Shown: piece after piece, positions 31,816-45,560 of the stretch
Layout of the letters: every line of letters starts with the position of its first letter
Position numbering within the stretch: position 1 is the stretch's first letter
Assembly (NCBI GenBank): GCA_031761405.1
Contig: JASEVX010000001.1
Location: 200,866,356-200,930,355, forward strand
Origin: Serripes groenlandicus
Lineage: Eukaryota > Mollusca > Bivalvia > Cardiida > Cardiidae
Direction: 5' to 3'
Length of the DNA stretch: 64,000 nt
Program-made: the position numbers and the translations under genes
The notes under the pieces: generated by a model
The model's database searches: none
Told to the model about the DNA's origin: nothing
The model's input: the letters and a program-made list of their open reading frames with translations, nothing else

Positions 31816-32212
31816 TATAGGAATTACATATTTAAAGGGAAACTACAGTAGTTACTCACTAGTTATAAATGTGTGTCTATACAGATTTGATTTTTTTTCT
31901 ACGGGATCGAATGCACTAAATGCTGCCTTATATATAATAAGCATTTCATAAGAAGTCTATACAGATTCAGATATCACATTGGGTAGCCTCTTGGTCTATA
32001 CTATTAGGTGACAACTGTCTATACAAAACCTTAGGGACCCTAGTTCTCGCTAGTTATTAATGTGTGTCTTAGGTCTATACAGATTTGTATTGGAATTTTC
32101 TACCTGTTCGATAGTGTGTCTATACATGTTTGAATAAGTTTTTTTCTACCAGTTCGACAGTGTGTTTTTACAAATTTGAATTTCATTTTACTACATATTT
32201 GAATTAGTTTTT

Positions 32213-35200
32213 AGCTCCACTGGCTGAAAGCCAGTCGAGCTTATGTCATGGCGAATTGTCCGTCGTGCGTGCATGCGTTAACTTTTTCCTTTAAACGACT
32301 TCTTCTCCCTAACCACTTGGCCAATTTGGTTGAAACTTCATGGGAAGCATCCTCTCAATGTCCTCTACTAAATTCCTTCAATTTTTTTTGATCCATTCAA
32401 AATTCTGGTTTCCATGGCAACCGAAAAAAAAAAATAGTGAGAACTTAAAAAATCTTCTTCTCCGAAAGTGTCAGGCCGATTTTCAAATAATTTTGTAGAA
32501 ATGTTCCTTGGGTGACCCTTTATTAGATTCCTTCAAGATATTTTGATTGGGCGAAAAACATGGCCGCCAGGGGGCGGGGCTTTTTTGCCTTATATAGCTA
32601 TAGTGAAAACTTAAATAATCTTCTTCTCAAAAAGTGTTCAGCAGATTTTCAAATAATTATGTAGAAATGTTCCGTGGGTGACCCTCTATCAGACTCCTTC
32701 AAGCCATGTTGATTGGTAAAAAAACATGGCCGTCACAGGGCGGGGCTATTTTGCCTATATGGCTAAAGAGCAAACTTAAAAAATCTTCTCCTCCAAAAGT
32801 GTCAGGCCGATTTTCAAATAATTTTGTAGAAATGTTCCTTGTGTGAACCTTAATTAGATTCCTTCAAGAAATGTTGATTGGGCGAAAAACATGGCCGCCA
32901 GGGGGCGGGGCTTTTTAGCTCACCTGAGCTTTGCTCAAGGTGAGTTATTGTGATCGCCTTTTGTCCGGCGTCCGTCGTGCGTCGTGCGTCAACTTCTTCT
33001 CCTCAGTAACCAGTGGGTCAATTTTGATGAAACTTCACAGAAAGCATCCTCTCAATGACCTCACCAGAATTCCTTCAAATTTTTGGGATCCATGCAAAAT
33101 TCTGGTTTCCATGGCAACGAAACCAAAAAAACTTCAAAATTCTTCTTCTCCCAAACTGGTTGGCAGATTTTCAAATAATTTTGTAGAAATGTTCCTTGGA
33201 TGACCCTCTATCAGATTCCTTCAAGCCATGTTGATTGGTCGAAAAACATGGCCGCCAGGGGGGGCGGGGCTATTTTGCCTTATATGGCTATAGTGAAAAC
33301 TTAAAAAATCTTCTCCTCCGAAAGTGTCTGGCAGATTTTCAAATAATTTTGTAGAAATGTTCCTTGGGTGACCCTCTATCAGATTCCTTCAAGCCATGTT
33401 GATTGGTCGAAAAACATGGCCGCCAGGGCGGGGCTATTTTGCCTTATATGGCTATAGTGCAAACTTAAAAAATCTTCTCCTTCAAAAGTGTCAGGCCGAT
33501 TTTCAAATAATTTTGTAGAAATGTTCCTTGGGTGACCCTCTATCAGATTCCTTCAAGCCATGTTGATTGGTCGAAAAACATGGCCGCCAGGGCGGGGCTA
33601 TTTTGCCTTATATGGCTATAGTGCAAACTTAAAAAATCTTCTCCTTCAAAAGTGTCAGGCCGATTTTCAAATAATTTTGTAGAAATGTTCCTTGGGTGAT
33701 CCTCTATCAGTTTCCTTCAAACCATGTTGATTGGTAAAAAAACATGGCCACCAGGGGGCGGGGCTATTTTGCCTTTTATGGCTATAGTGAAAACTTAAAA
33801 AATCTTCTCCTCCATAAGTGTCGGGCCGATTTTTAAATAATTTTGTAGAAATGTTCCTTGGGTGACCCTCTATCAGATTCCTTCAAGCCATGTTGATTGG
33901 TCGAAAAACATGGCCGCCAGGGGGGCGGGGCTATTTTGCCTTATATGGCTATAGTGCAAACTTAAAAAATCTTCTCCTCCAAAAGTGTCAGCCCGATTTT
34001 CAAATAATTTTGTAGAAATGTTCCTTGGATGACCCACTTTCAGATTCCTTTAAGCCATGTTGATTGGTCAAAAAACATGGCCGCCAGGGCAGGGCTATTT
34101 TGCCTTATATGGCTTATTATAGTGAAAACTTAAAAAATCTTCTCCTCCGAAAGTGTCTGGCCGATTTTCAAATAATTTTGTAGAAATGTTCCTTGGGTGA
34201 CCCTCTATCAGATTCCTTCAAGCCATGTTGATTGGTCGAAAAACATGGCCGCCAGGGCGGGGCTATTTTGCCTTATATGGCTATAGTGCAAACTTAAAAA
34301 ATCTTCTCCTTCAAAAGTGTCAGGCCGATTTTCAAATAATTTTGTAGAAATGTTCCTTGGGTGACCCTCTATCAGATTCCTTCAAGCCATGTTGATTGGT
34401 CGAAAAACATGGCCGCCAGGGCGGGGCTATTTTGCCTTATATGGCTATAGTGCAAACTTAAAAAATCTTCTCCTTCAAAAGTGTCAGGCCGATTTTCAAA
34501 TAATTTTGTAGAAATGTTCCTTGGGTGATCCTCTATCAGTTTCCTTCAAACCATGTTGATTGGTAAAAAAACATGGCCACCAGGGGGCGGGGCTATTTTG
34601 CCTTTTATGGCTATAGTGAAAACTTAAAAAATCTTCTTCTCCATAAGTGTCGGGCCGATTTTTAAATAATTTTGTAGAAATGTTCCTTGGGTGACCCTCT
34701 ATCAGATTCCTTCAAGCCATGTTGATTGGTCGAAAAACATGACCGCCAGGGGGGCGGGGCTATTTTGCCTTATATGGCTATAGTGCAAACTTAAAAAATC
34801 TTCTCCTCCAAAAGTGTCAGCCCGATTTTCAAATAATTTTGTAGAAATGTTCCTTGGATGACCCACTTTCAGATTCCTTTAAGCCATGTTGATTGGTCAA
34901 AAAACATGGCCGCCAGGGCAGGGCTATTTTGCCTTATATGGCTATAGTGAAAATCTTCTCCTCCAAAAGTGTTTGGCCGATTTTCAAATAATTTTGTAGA
35001 AATGTTCCTTGGGTGACCCTCTATCAGATTCCTTCAAGCCAAGTTGATTGGTCGGAAACTATGGCTGCCAGGAGGCGGGGCTTATATAGCTAAAGTGAAA
35101 AAAAAAATAATCAGGTGAGCGATTCCAGGGCCATCATGGCCCTCTTGTTTGCGTTATATAGCTATAGTGAAAACTTAAAACATCTTCTTCTCCGAAAGTG

Positions 35201-35540
35201 TTCAGCCGATTTTCAAATAATTTTGTAGAAATGTTCATTGGGTGACCCTCTATCAGATTCCTTCAAGCCATGTTGATTGGTCGAAAAACATGGCCGCCAG
35301 AGGGCGGGGCTATTTTGACTTATATGACCATAGTGAAAACTTAAAAAATCTTCTCCTCCGAAAGTGTCAGGCATATTTTCAAATAATTTTGCAGAAACAT
35401 TCCTTTGGTGACACTCTACAAGATTCCTTTAAGCCATGGTGGTTGGTAAAAAAAATAGCCACCACGGGGCAGGGCTGTTTGGAGATTTTATTTTTGCCTT
35501 ATGGCCGTGGAGCGATACTGGCCCTCTTGGGCCTCTTGTT
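32213..35540 (+). mobile_element. Helentron-like element, AGCTCCAC type, carrying a nested element
   Basis: The 5' end AGCTCCACTGGCTGAAAGCC forms a hairpin (CTGGCT/AGCCAG). The subterminal CCGTGGAGC near 35510 is its complement, followed by a GGCCC..GGGCC hairpin and TCTTGTT at 35540. The core is tandem units of about 170-180 bp marked by CCGATTTTCAAATAATTTTG and AACATGGCCGCCAGGG. 32917-35149 is a later insertion. Confidence 0.75.
32917..35149 (+). mobile_element. Nested Helentron-like element, AGCTCAC type, 2.2 kb
   Basis: It starts AGCTCACCTGAGCTTTGCTC, a hairpin with AAGGTGAG, and ends CAGGTGAGCGATTCCAGGGC, then the CATCATGGCCC hairpin and CTCTTGTT. About 12 core units share the motif set of the host element. 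The host reads GGGGCTTTTT before and TGCGTTATATAGC after, which together match uninterrupted units (GGGGCTTTTTTGCCTTATAT at 32576), with no duplication. Confidence 0.85.
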
Positions 35541-35544
35541 TTCT

Positions 35545-36258
35545 AGGTCACCTGAGTAATTGTGATCACCTTTTGTCCGGCGTCTGTCAACATCTTCTCC
35601 CCAGTAACCAGTGGGTCAATTGGGATGAAACTTCACAGAAAGCATCCTCTCAATGACCTCATTAGAATTCCTTCAAATTGTTGGGATCCATGTAGAATTC
35701 TGGTTTCCATGGCAACGAAATGAAAATAAAATGAAATTCTTCTTCTCCCAAACTGGTTGGCAGTTTTTCAAATAATTTTGTAGAAATGTTCCTTGGATGA
35801 CCCTCTATCAGATTCCGTCAAGCCATGTTGATTTGTTGAAAAACATGGTCGCCAGGGGGACTTATTTGGCGATAGTGAAAACTTTAAAAATCTTCTCCTC
35901 CGAAAGTGTCAGGCCGATTTTCAAATAATTTTGAAGACATGTTCCTTGATTGACGCATTATCAGATTCCTTCAGGCTAAGTTGAATGGTGGAAAAACATG
36001 GTCTATATACGGGCTATTTTGCCGTATATGTCTATAGTGAAAACTTAAAAAATCTCCCCCGAAAGTGTCAGGCCGATTTTCAAATAATTTTGCAAAAATT
36101 TCCTTAAGTGACCCACTATCAGATTCCTTCAAGCAATGTTGATTAGTCGAAAAACATGGCCACCACAGGGCAGTGCTTTTTGCCTTAGGCCTTAAAAAAA
36201 GTATTGTGGGACTCTGATCACCCGACCGATCGTCCATTCAAACTCCGACTACATTTTT
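35545..36258 (+). mobile_element. Left part of another Helentron-like element, AGGTCAC type
   Basis: AGGTCACCTGAGTAATTGTG, then TTTTGTCCGGCGTCTGTCAA and CAGTAACCAGTGGGTCAATT, matches the inner 5' region of the family. It is cut at 36258 by the next element. Its 3' end may be the terminus at 46829-46851, but this pairing is uncertain. Confidence 0.5.
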
Positions 36259-36668
36259 AGATCACCTGAGCCGAAGGCTCAAGGTGAGCTATTCTGATCA
36301 CTTTTTGTCCGTCGTCCGTCCGGTGTTAACTTTTAGCTTTAAACATCATCTCCTCCCAAACTCCAAGGACAATTTCCGTGAAACATCACAGGACTGTTCC
36401 TCTGGTTGGCCTCTTTCAAAATTGTTCAAAGATTTAAATTCCATTGAGAACTTTGGTTGCTGCGGCATCAGAAAGGGGACAAAATGTCCAAACTTTAAAA
36501 ATCTTCTCCTCCGAATTTGCCTGTCAGATTCAAATATAATTTGGTAGAAATGTTCCTTGGGTGACCCTCTATAAAAATTGTTCAAGCCATACTGATTGTG
36601 CGAAAAACATGGCAGTCAGGCGGCATCAAAAAAGGGGCAAAATGACAAAATTTGAAAATTCCATTTTT

Positions 36669-37926
36669 AGCTCCACTGGCTGAAAGCCAGTCGAGCTTAT
36701 GTCATGGCGAATTGTCCGTCGTGCGTGCGTAAACTTTTTCCTTTAAACGACTTCTTCTCCCTAACCACTTGGCCAATTTGGTTGAAACTTCATGGGAAGC
36801 ATCCTCTCAATGTCCTCTACTAAATTCCTTCAATTTTTTTTGATCCTTTCGAAATTCTGGTTTCCATGGCAACCGAAAGAAAAAAATAGTGAGAACTTAA
36901 AAAATCTTCTTCTCCAAAAGTGTCAGGCCGATTTTCAAATAATTTTGTAGAAATGTTCCTTGGGTGACTCTTTATTAGATTCCTTCAAGAAATGTTGATT
37001 GGTTGAAAAACATGGCCACCAGGGGGGCGGGGTTATTTTGCCTTATATTGCAATAGTGAAAACTTAAAAAATCTTCTTCTCCAAAAGTGTTCAGCAGATT
37101 TTCAAAAATTTTTGTAGAAATGTTCCATGGGTGACCCTCAATCAGATTCCTTCAAGCCATGTTGATTGGTAAAAAAACATGGCCGTCACAGGGCGGGGCT
37201 ATTTTGCCTATATGGCTAAAGAGAAAACTCAAAAAATCTTCTCCTCCAAAAGTGTCAGGCCGATTTTCAAATAATTTTGTAGAAATGTTCCTTGGGTGAC
37301 CCTTTATTAGATTCCTTCAAGAAATGTTGATTGGTTGAAAAACATGGCCGCCAGGGGCCGGGGCTATTTTGCCTTATATAGCTATAGTGAAAACTTAAAA
37401 AATCTTCTTCTCCGAAAGTGTTCAGCCGATTTTCAAATAATTTTGTAGAAATGTTCATTGGGTGACCCTCTATCAGATTCCTTCAAGCCATGTTGATTGA
37501 TCGAAAAACATGGCAGCCAGAGGGTGGGGCTATTTTGCCTTATATGACCAAAGTGAAAACTTAAAAAATCTTCTCCTCCGAAAGTGTTTGGCTGATATTC
37601 AAATAATTTTGTAGAAATATTTCTAGGCTTACCCTCTATCAGATTCCTTCAAGCCATGTTGATTGGTTGAAAAATATGGCTGCCAGGGGGTGGGGCTATT
37701 TTGCCTTATATGGCTATAGTAAAAACTTAAAATATCCTCTCCTCCGAAAGTGTCAGGCCGATTTTCAAATAATTTTGCAGAAACATTCCTTGGGTGACAC
37801 TCTACAAGATTCCTTTAAGCCATGGTGGTTGGTAAAAAATATGGCCACTAGGGGGCAGGGCTGTTTGGAGATTTGATTTTTGCCTTATGGCCGTGGAGCG
37901 ATACTGGCCCTCGTGGGCCTCTTGTT
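36669..37926 (+). mobile_element. Nested Helentron-like element, AGCTCCAC type, 1.26 kb
   Basis: Same 5' hairpin as 32213 (AGCTCCACTGGCTGAAAGCC) and same 3' terminus (CCGTGGAGCGATACTGGCCC, TCTTGTT). The core has about six units. The right flank does not rejoin the left exactly, so a small rearrangement accompanied or followed insertion. Confidence 0.75.
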
Positions 37927-38096
37927 TCAAATTTCTGACAGTTTCTGCCCGTCAGATTCAAATATAATTTGGTAGAAATGTTCCTTGGGTGACCCTCTAT
38001 AAAAATTGTTCAAGCCATACTGATTGGGCGAAAAACATGGCAGTCAGGCGGCATCAAAAAAGGGGCAAAATGACAAAATTTGTAAATTCCATTTTT

Positions 38097-39316
38097 AGCT
38101 CACCTGAGCTTTGCTCAAGGTGAGTTATTGTGATCGCCTTTTGTCCGGCGTCCGTCGTGCGTCAACTTCTTCTCCTCAGTAACCAGTGGGTCAATTTGGA
38201 TGAAACTTCACAGAAAGCATCCTCTCAATGACCTCACCAGAATTCCTTCAAATTTTTGGGATCCATGCAAAATTCTGGTTTCCATGGCAACGAAACCGAA
38301 AAAACTTCAAAATTCTTCTTCTCCCGAATTGGTTGGCAGATTTTCAAATAATTTTGTAGAAATGTTCCTTGGATGACCCTCTATCAGATTCCTTCAAGCC
38401 GTATTGATTGGTCGAAAAACATGGCCGCCAGGGGGGGCGGGGCTATTTTGCCTTATATGGCTATAGTGAAAACTTAAAAAATCTTCTCCTCCGAAAGTGT
38501 AAGGCCGATTTTCAAATAATTTTGTAGAAATGTTCCTTGGGTGACCCTCTATCAGATTCCTTCAAGCCATGTTGATTGGTCGAAAAACATGGCCGCCAGG
38601 GGTGGCGGGGCTATTTTGCCTTATATGGCTATAGTGCAAACTTAAAAAATCTTCTCCTCCAAAAGTGTCAGGCCGATTTTCAAATAATTTTGTAGAAATG
38701 TTCCTTGGGTCATCCTCTATCAGATTCCTTCAAGCCATGTTGATTGGTCAAAAAACATGGCCGCCAGGGGGCGGGGCTATTTTGCCTTTTATGGCTATAA
38801 TGAAGACTTAAAAAATCTTCTCCTCCATAAGTGTCAGGCCGATTTTCAAATAATTTTGTAGAAATGTTCCTTGGGTGACCCTCTATCAGATTCCTTCAAG
38901 CAATGTTGATTGGTCGAAAAACATGACCGCCAGGGGGCGGGGGCTATTTTGCCTTATATGGCCAAAGTATAAACTTAAAAAATCTTCTTCTCCAAAAGTG
39001 TCGGCCCGATTTTCAAATAATTTTGTAGAAATGTTCCTTGGATGACCCACTTTCAGATTCCTTCAAGCCATGTTGATTGGTCAAAAAAAATGGCCGCCAG
39101 TAGGCAGGGCTATTTTGCATTATATGGCTATAGTGAAAACTTAAAAAATCTTCTCCTCCAAAAGTATCTGGCCGATTTTCAAATAATATCAGATTCCTTC
39201 AAGCCAAGTTGATTGGTCGGAAACTATGGCTGCCAGGGGGCGAGGCTTATATAGCTAAAGTGAAAAAAAATAAAAAATCAGGTGAGCGATTCAAGGGCCA
39301 TCATGGCCCTCTTGTT
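38097..39316 (+). mobile_element. Nested Helentron-like element, AGCTCAC type, with exact empty site elsewhere in the array
   Basis: It starts AGCTCACCTGAGCTTTGCTC and ends in the CATCATGGCCC hairpin plus CTCTTGTT. Flanks AAATTCCATTTTT and ATGAAAGTGCTTGTCTG join to exactly the sequence of uninterrupted monomers (40254-40283, 40734-40763, 41682-41711). No base is duplicated or lost, consistent with insertion between two Ts. Confidence 0.9.
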
Positions 39317-42300
39317 ATGAAAGTGCTTGTCTGATTTTAAGAAAATATAATACGAATCTTACTGTAATGATCCTCTATTTAATTTGTTTAAGCCGTTTTG
39401 ATTGGTTACACAATCATAGCAACCAGGCGTCATCACAAAAGGGGTAAATTGAACTTTTAGCTACAAATGACAACCAACTCCTACCATTCCAATAGACCAA
39501 TTTCCACAAAACATCACAGGAATGTTCCTTTGGTGGTCCTCTTTCAAAATTGTTCAAAGATTAAAATTCCAATGAGAACTTTGGTTGCTGCGGCATCAGA
39601 AAGGGGACAAAATGTCCAAACTTTAAAAATCTTCTCCGAATCTGCCCGTCAGATTCAAATATAATTTGGTAGAAATGTTCCTTGGGTGACCCTCTATAAA
39701 AATTGTTCACGCCATACTGATTGGGCGCAAAACATGGCAGTCAGGCGGCATCAAAAAAGGGGCAAAATGACAAAATTTGAAAATTTCATTTTTATGAAAG
39801 TGTTTGTCTGATTTTAAGAAAATATAATATGAATCTCACTGTAATGATCCTCTATTTAATTTGATTAAGCCGTTTTGATTGGTTGCACAATCATAGCAAC
39901 CAGGCGTCATCACAAAAGGGGTAAATTGAACTTTTAGCTATAAATGACAACCAACTCCTACCATTCTAATAGACCAATTTCCACAAAACATCACAGGAAT
40001 GTTCCTTTGGTGGTCTTCTTTCATTTCAAAATTGTTTAAAGATTAAAATTCCATTGAGAACTTTGGTTGCTGCGGCATCAGAAAGGGGACAAAATGTCCA
40101 AACTTTAAAAATCTTCTCCTCCGAATCTGCCTGTCAGATTCAAATATAATTTGGTAGAAATGTTCCTTGGGTGACCCTCTATAAAAATACTGATTGGTCG
40201 AAAAACATGGCAGTCAGGCGGCATCAGAAAAGGGGCAAAATGACAAAATTTGTAAATTCCATTTTTATGAAAGTGCTTGTCTGATTTTAAGAAAATATAA
40301 TACGAATCTTACTGTAATGATCCTCTATTTAATTTGTTTAAGCCGTTTTGATTGGTTACACAATCATAGCAACCAGGCGTCATCACAAAAGGGGTAAATT
40401 GAACTTTTAGCTACAAATGACAACCAACTCCTACCATTCCAATAGACCAATTTCCACAAAACATCACAGGAATGTTCCTTTGGTGGTCCTCTTTCAAAAT
40501 TGTTCAAAGATTAAAATTCCAATGAGAACTTAGGTTGCTGCGGCATTAGAAAGGGGACAAAATGTCCAAACTTTAAAAATCTTCTCCTCCGAATCTGCCC
40601 GTCAGATTCAAATATAATTTGGTAGAAATGTTCCTTGGGTGACCCTCTATAAAAATTGTTCAAGCCATACTGATTGGGCGAAAAACATGGCAGTCAGGCG
40701 GCATCAAAAAAGGGGCAAAATGACAAAATTTGTAAATTCCATTTTTATGAAAGTGCTTGTCTGATTTTAAGAAAATATAATACGAATCTTACTGTAATGA
40801 TCCTCTATTTAATTTGTTTAAGCCGTTTTGATTGGTTACACAATCATAGCAACCAGGCGTCATCACAAAAGGGGTAAATTGAACTTTTAGCTACAAATGA
40901 CAACCAACTCCTACCATTCCAATAGACCAATTTCCACAAAACATCACAGGAATGTTCCTTTGGTGGTCCTCTTTCAAAATTGTTCAAAGATTAAAATTCC
41001 AATGAGAACTTTGGTTGCTGCGGCATCAGAAAGGGGACAAAATGTCCAAACTTTAAAAATCTTCTCCTCCGAATCTGCCTGTCAGATTCAAATATAATTT
41101 GGTAGAAATGTTCCTTGGGTGACCCTCTATAAAAATACTGATTGGTCGAAAAACATGGCAGTCAGGCGGCATCAGAAAAGGGGCAAAATGACAAAATTTG
41201 TAAATTCCATTTTTATGAAAGTGCTTGTCTGATTTTAAGAAAATATAATACGAATCTTACTGTAATGATCCTCTATTTAATTTGTTTAAGCCGTTTTGAT
41301 TGGTTACACAATCATAGCAACCAGGCGTCATCACAAAAGGGGTAAATTGAACTTTTAGCTACAAATGACAACCAACTCCTACCATTCCAATAGACCAATT
41401 TCCACAAAACATCACAGGAATGTTCCTTTGGTGGTCCTCTTTCAAAATTGTTCAAAGATTAAAATTCCAATGAGAACTTAGGTTGCTGCGGCATTAGAAA
41501 GGGGACAAAATGTCCAAACTTTAAAAATCTTCTCCTCCGAATCTGCCCGTCAGATTCAAATATAATTTGGTAGAAATGTTCCTTGGGTGACCCTCTATAA
41601 AAATTGTTCAAGCCATACTGATTGGGCGAAAAACATGGCAGTCAGGCGGCATCAAAAAAGGGGCAAAATGACAAAATTTGTAAATTCCATTTTTATGAAA
41701 GTGCTTGTCTGATTTTAAGAAAATATAATACGAATCTTACTGTAATGATCCTCTATTTAATTTGTTTAAGCCGTTTTGATTGGTTACACAATCATAGCAA
41801 CCAGGCGTCATCACAAAAGGGGTAAATTGAACTTTTAGCTACAAATGACAACCAACTCCTACCATTCCAATAGACCAATTTCCACAAAACATCACAGGAA
41901 TGTTCCTTTGGTGGTCCTCTTTCAAAATTGTTCAAAGATTAAAATTCCAATGAGAACTTTGGTTGCTGCGGCATCAGAAAGGGGACAAAATGTCCAAACT
42001 TTAAAAATCTTCTCCGAATCTGCCCGTCAGATTCAAATATAATTTGGTAGAAATGTTCCTTGGGTGACCCTCTATAAAAATTGTTCACGCCATACTGATT
42101 GGGCGCAAAACATGGCAGTCAGGCGGCATCAAAAAAGGGGCAAAATGACAAAATTTGAAAATTTCATTTTTATGAAAGTGTTTGTCTGATTTTAAGAAAA
42201 TATAATATGAATCTCACTGTAATGATCCTCTATTTAATTTGATTAAGCCGTTTTGATTGGTTGCACAATCATAGCAACCAGGCGTCATCACAAAAGGGGT

Positions 42301-45300
42301 AAATTGAACTTTTAGCTATAAATGACAACCAACTCCTACCATTCTAATAGACCAATTTCCACAAAACATCACAGGAATGTTCCTTTGGTGGTCTTCTTTC
42401 ATTTCAAAATTGTTTAAAGATTAAAATTCCATTGAGAACTTTGGTTGCTGCGGCATCAGAAAGGGGACAAAATGTCCAAACTTTAAAAATCTTCTCCTCC
42501 GAATCTGCCTGTCAGATTCAAATATAATTTGGTAGAAATGTTCCTTGGGTGACCCTCTATAAAAATACTGATTGGTCGAAAAACATGGCAGTCAGGCGGC
42601 ATCAGAAAAGGGGCAAAATGACAAAATTTGTAAATTCCATTTTTATGAAAGTGCTTGTCTGATTTTAAGAAAATATAATACGAATCTTACTGTAATGATC
42701 CTCTATTTAATTTGTTTAAGCCGTTTTGATTGGTTACACAATCATAGCAACCAGGCGTCATCACAAAAGGGGTAAATTGAACTTTTAGCTACAAATGACA
42801 ACCAACTCCTACCATTCCAATAGACCAATTTCCACAAAACATCACAGGAATGTTCCTTTGGTGGTCCTCTTTCAAAATTGTTCAAAGATTAAAATTCCAA
42901 TGAGAACTTAGGTTGCTGCGGCATTAGAAAGGGGACAAAATGTCCAAACTTTAAAAATCTTCTCCTCCGAATCTGCCCGTCAGATTCAAATATAATTTGG
43001 TAGAAATGTTCCTTGGGTGACCCTCTATAAAAATTGTTCAAGCCATACTGATTGGGCGAAAAACATGGCAGTCAGGCGGCATCAAAAAAGGGGCAAAATG
43101 ACAAAATTTGTAAATTCCATTTTTATGAAAGTGCTTGTCTGATTTTAAGAAAATATAATACGAATCTTACTGTAATGATCCTCTATTTAATTTGTTTAAG
43201 CCGTTTTGATTGGTTACACAATCATAGCAACCAGGCGTCATCACAAAAGGGGTAAATTGAACTTTTAGCTACAAATGACAACCAACTCCTACCATTCCAA
43301 TAGACCAATTTCCACAAAACATCACAGGAATGTTCCTTTGGTGGTCCTCTTTCAAAATTGTTCAAAGATTAAAATTCCAATGAGAACTTTGGTTGCTGCG
43401 GCATCAGAAAGGGGACAAAATGTCCAAACTTTAAAAATCTTCTCCTCCGAATCTGCCTGTCAGATTCAAATATAATTTGGTAGAAATGTTCCTTGGGTGA
43501 CCCTCTATAAAAATACTGATTGGTCGAAAAACATGGCAGTCAGGCGGCATCAGAAAAGGGGCAAAATGACAAAATTTGTAAATTCCATTTTTATGAAAGT
43601 GCTTGTCTGATTTTAAGAAAATATAATACGAATCTTACTGTAATGATCCTCTATTTAATTTGTTTAAGCCGTTTTGATTGGTTACACAATCATAGCAACC
43701 AGGCGTCATCACAAAAGGGGTAAATTGAACTTTTAGCTACAAATGACAACCAACTCCTACCATTCCAATAGACCAATTTCCACAAAACATCACAGGAATG
43801 TTCCTTTGGTGGTCCTCTTTCAAAATTGTTCAAAGATTAAAATTCCAATGAGAACTTAGGTTGCTGCGGCATTAGAAAGGGGACAAAATGTCCAAACTTT
43901 AAAAATCTTCTCCTCCGAATCTGCCCGTCAGATTCAAATATAATTTGGTAGAAATGTTCCTTGGGTGACCCTCTATAAAAATTGTTCAAGCCATACTGAT
44001 TGGGCGAAAAACATGGCAGTCAGGCGGCATCAAAAAAGGGGCAAAATGACAAAATTTGTAAATTCCATTTTTATGAAAGTGCTTGTCTGATTTTAAGAAA
44101 ATATAATACGAATCTTACTGTAATGATCCTCTATTTAATTTGTTTAAGCCGTTTTGATTGGTTACACAATCATAGCAACCAGGCGTCATCACAAAAGGGG
44201 TAAATTGAACTTTTAGCTACAAATGACAACCAACTCCTACCATTCCAATAGACCAATTTCCACAAAACATCACAGGAATGTTCCTTTGGTGGTCCTCTTT
44301 CAAAATTGTTCAAAGATTAAAATTCCAATGAGAACTTTGGTTGCTGCGGCATCAGAAAGGGGACAAAATGTCCAAACTTTAAAAATCTTCTCCGAATCTG
44401 CCCGTCAGATTCAAATATAATTTGGTAGAAATGTTCCTTGGGTGACCCTCTATAAAAATTGTTCACGCCATACTGATTGGGCGCAAAACATGGCAGTCAG
44501 GCGGCATCAAAAAAGGGGCAAAATGACAAAATTTGAAAATTTCATTTTTATGAAAGTGTTTGTCTGATTTTAAGAAAATATAATATGAATCTCACTGTAA
44601 TGATCCTCTATTTAATTTGATTAAGCCGTTTTGATTGGTTGCACAATCATAGCAACCAGGCGTCATCACAAAAGGGGTAAATTGAACTTTTAGCTATAAA
44701 TGACAACCAACTCCTACCATTCTAATAGACCAATTTCCACAAAACATCACAGGAATGTTCCTTTGGTGGTCTTCTTTCATTTCAAAATTGTTTAAAGATT
44801 AAAATTCCAATGAGAACTTTGGTTGCTGCGGCATCAGAAAGGGGACAAAATGTCCAAACTTTAAAAATCTTCTCCTCCGAATCTGCCTGTCAGATTCAAA
44901 TATAATTTGGTAGAAATGTTCCTTGGGTGACCCTCTATAAAAATACTGATTGGTCGAAAAACATGGCAGTCAGGCGGCATCAGAAAAGGGGCAAAATGAC
45001 AAAATTTGAAAATTCCATTTTTATGAAAGTGTTTGTCTGATTTTAAGAAAATATAATATGAATCTTACTGTAATGATCCTCTATTTAATTAGTTTAAGCC
45101 GTTTTGATTGGTTACACAATCATATCAACCAGGCGTCATCACAAAAGGGGTAAATTGAACTTTTAGCTACAAATGATAACCAACTCCTACCATTCCAATA
45201 GACCAATTTCCACAAAACATCACAAGAATGTTCCTTTGGTGGTCTTCTTTCAAAATTGTTCAAAGATTTAAATTCCATCGATAACTTTGGTTGCTACGGC

Positions 45301-45560
45301 ATCAGAAAGTGAGAAAAATACCCAAATTTTAAAATCCTTTTCCTCCATAATCTACTTGTGCGATTGCAAGATAATTTGGTAGAAATGTTACTTAATTGAC
45401 CCTCTAAATAAACTGTTGAAGCCACATTGATTTCGTTGAAAAACAGGGCAGCAAGGCGGCATCAGGAAAGGTGCAAAATGACAAAAACTTTATAATTCCA
45501 TTCTTATTAAAGTTCTTGTTAGATTTAAAGATATAAAAGGCCTTTACTGATTGATAAGCT
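39317..45560 (+). repeat. About 477-bp tandem array with a 2378-bp higher-order repeat
   Basis: Monomers start (ATGAAAGTG) at 39317, 39794, 40267, 40747, 41215 and 41695, with lengths 477, 473, 480, 468 and 480, summing to 2378. The five-monomer block repeats at 41695-44072 with no difference I could see, and a third, partial block runs to about 44800 before diverging. Identical small frames recur at the same offsets in every block, but they lack conserved coding features and stop within one monomer. Confidence 0.95.

Larger units (their letters stand above)
30143..32212 (+). repeat. Diverged tandem array with GTGTCTATACAGATTTGAATTT units
   Basis: GTGTGTCTATACAGATTTG, then TTTTCTACCGGTTCGACAG, recurs every 60-150 bp, with CTCGCTAGTTAT and AACTGTCTA blocks in some units. 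It is interrupted by a SINE (30505-30799) and a hAT-like element (30981-31815), and resumes at 46852 after a 14.6-kb cluster. Confidence 0.7.

Noticed and set aside
39467..44420. A dozen recurrent 65-67 codon frames of two types
   Set aside because: Their identity reflects DNA-level block duplication; they sit inside tandem monomers, span no known domain, and other monomers of the family break them.
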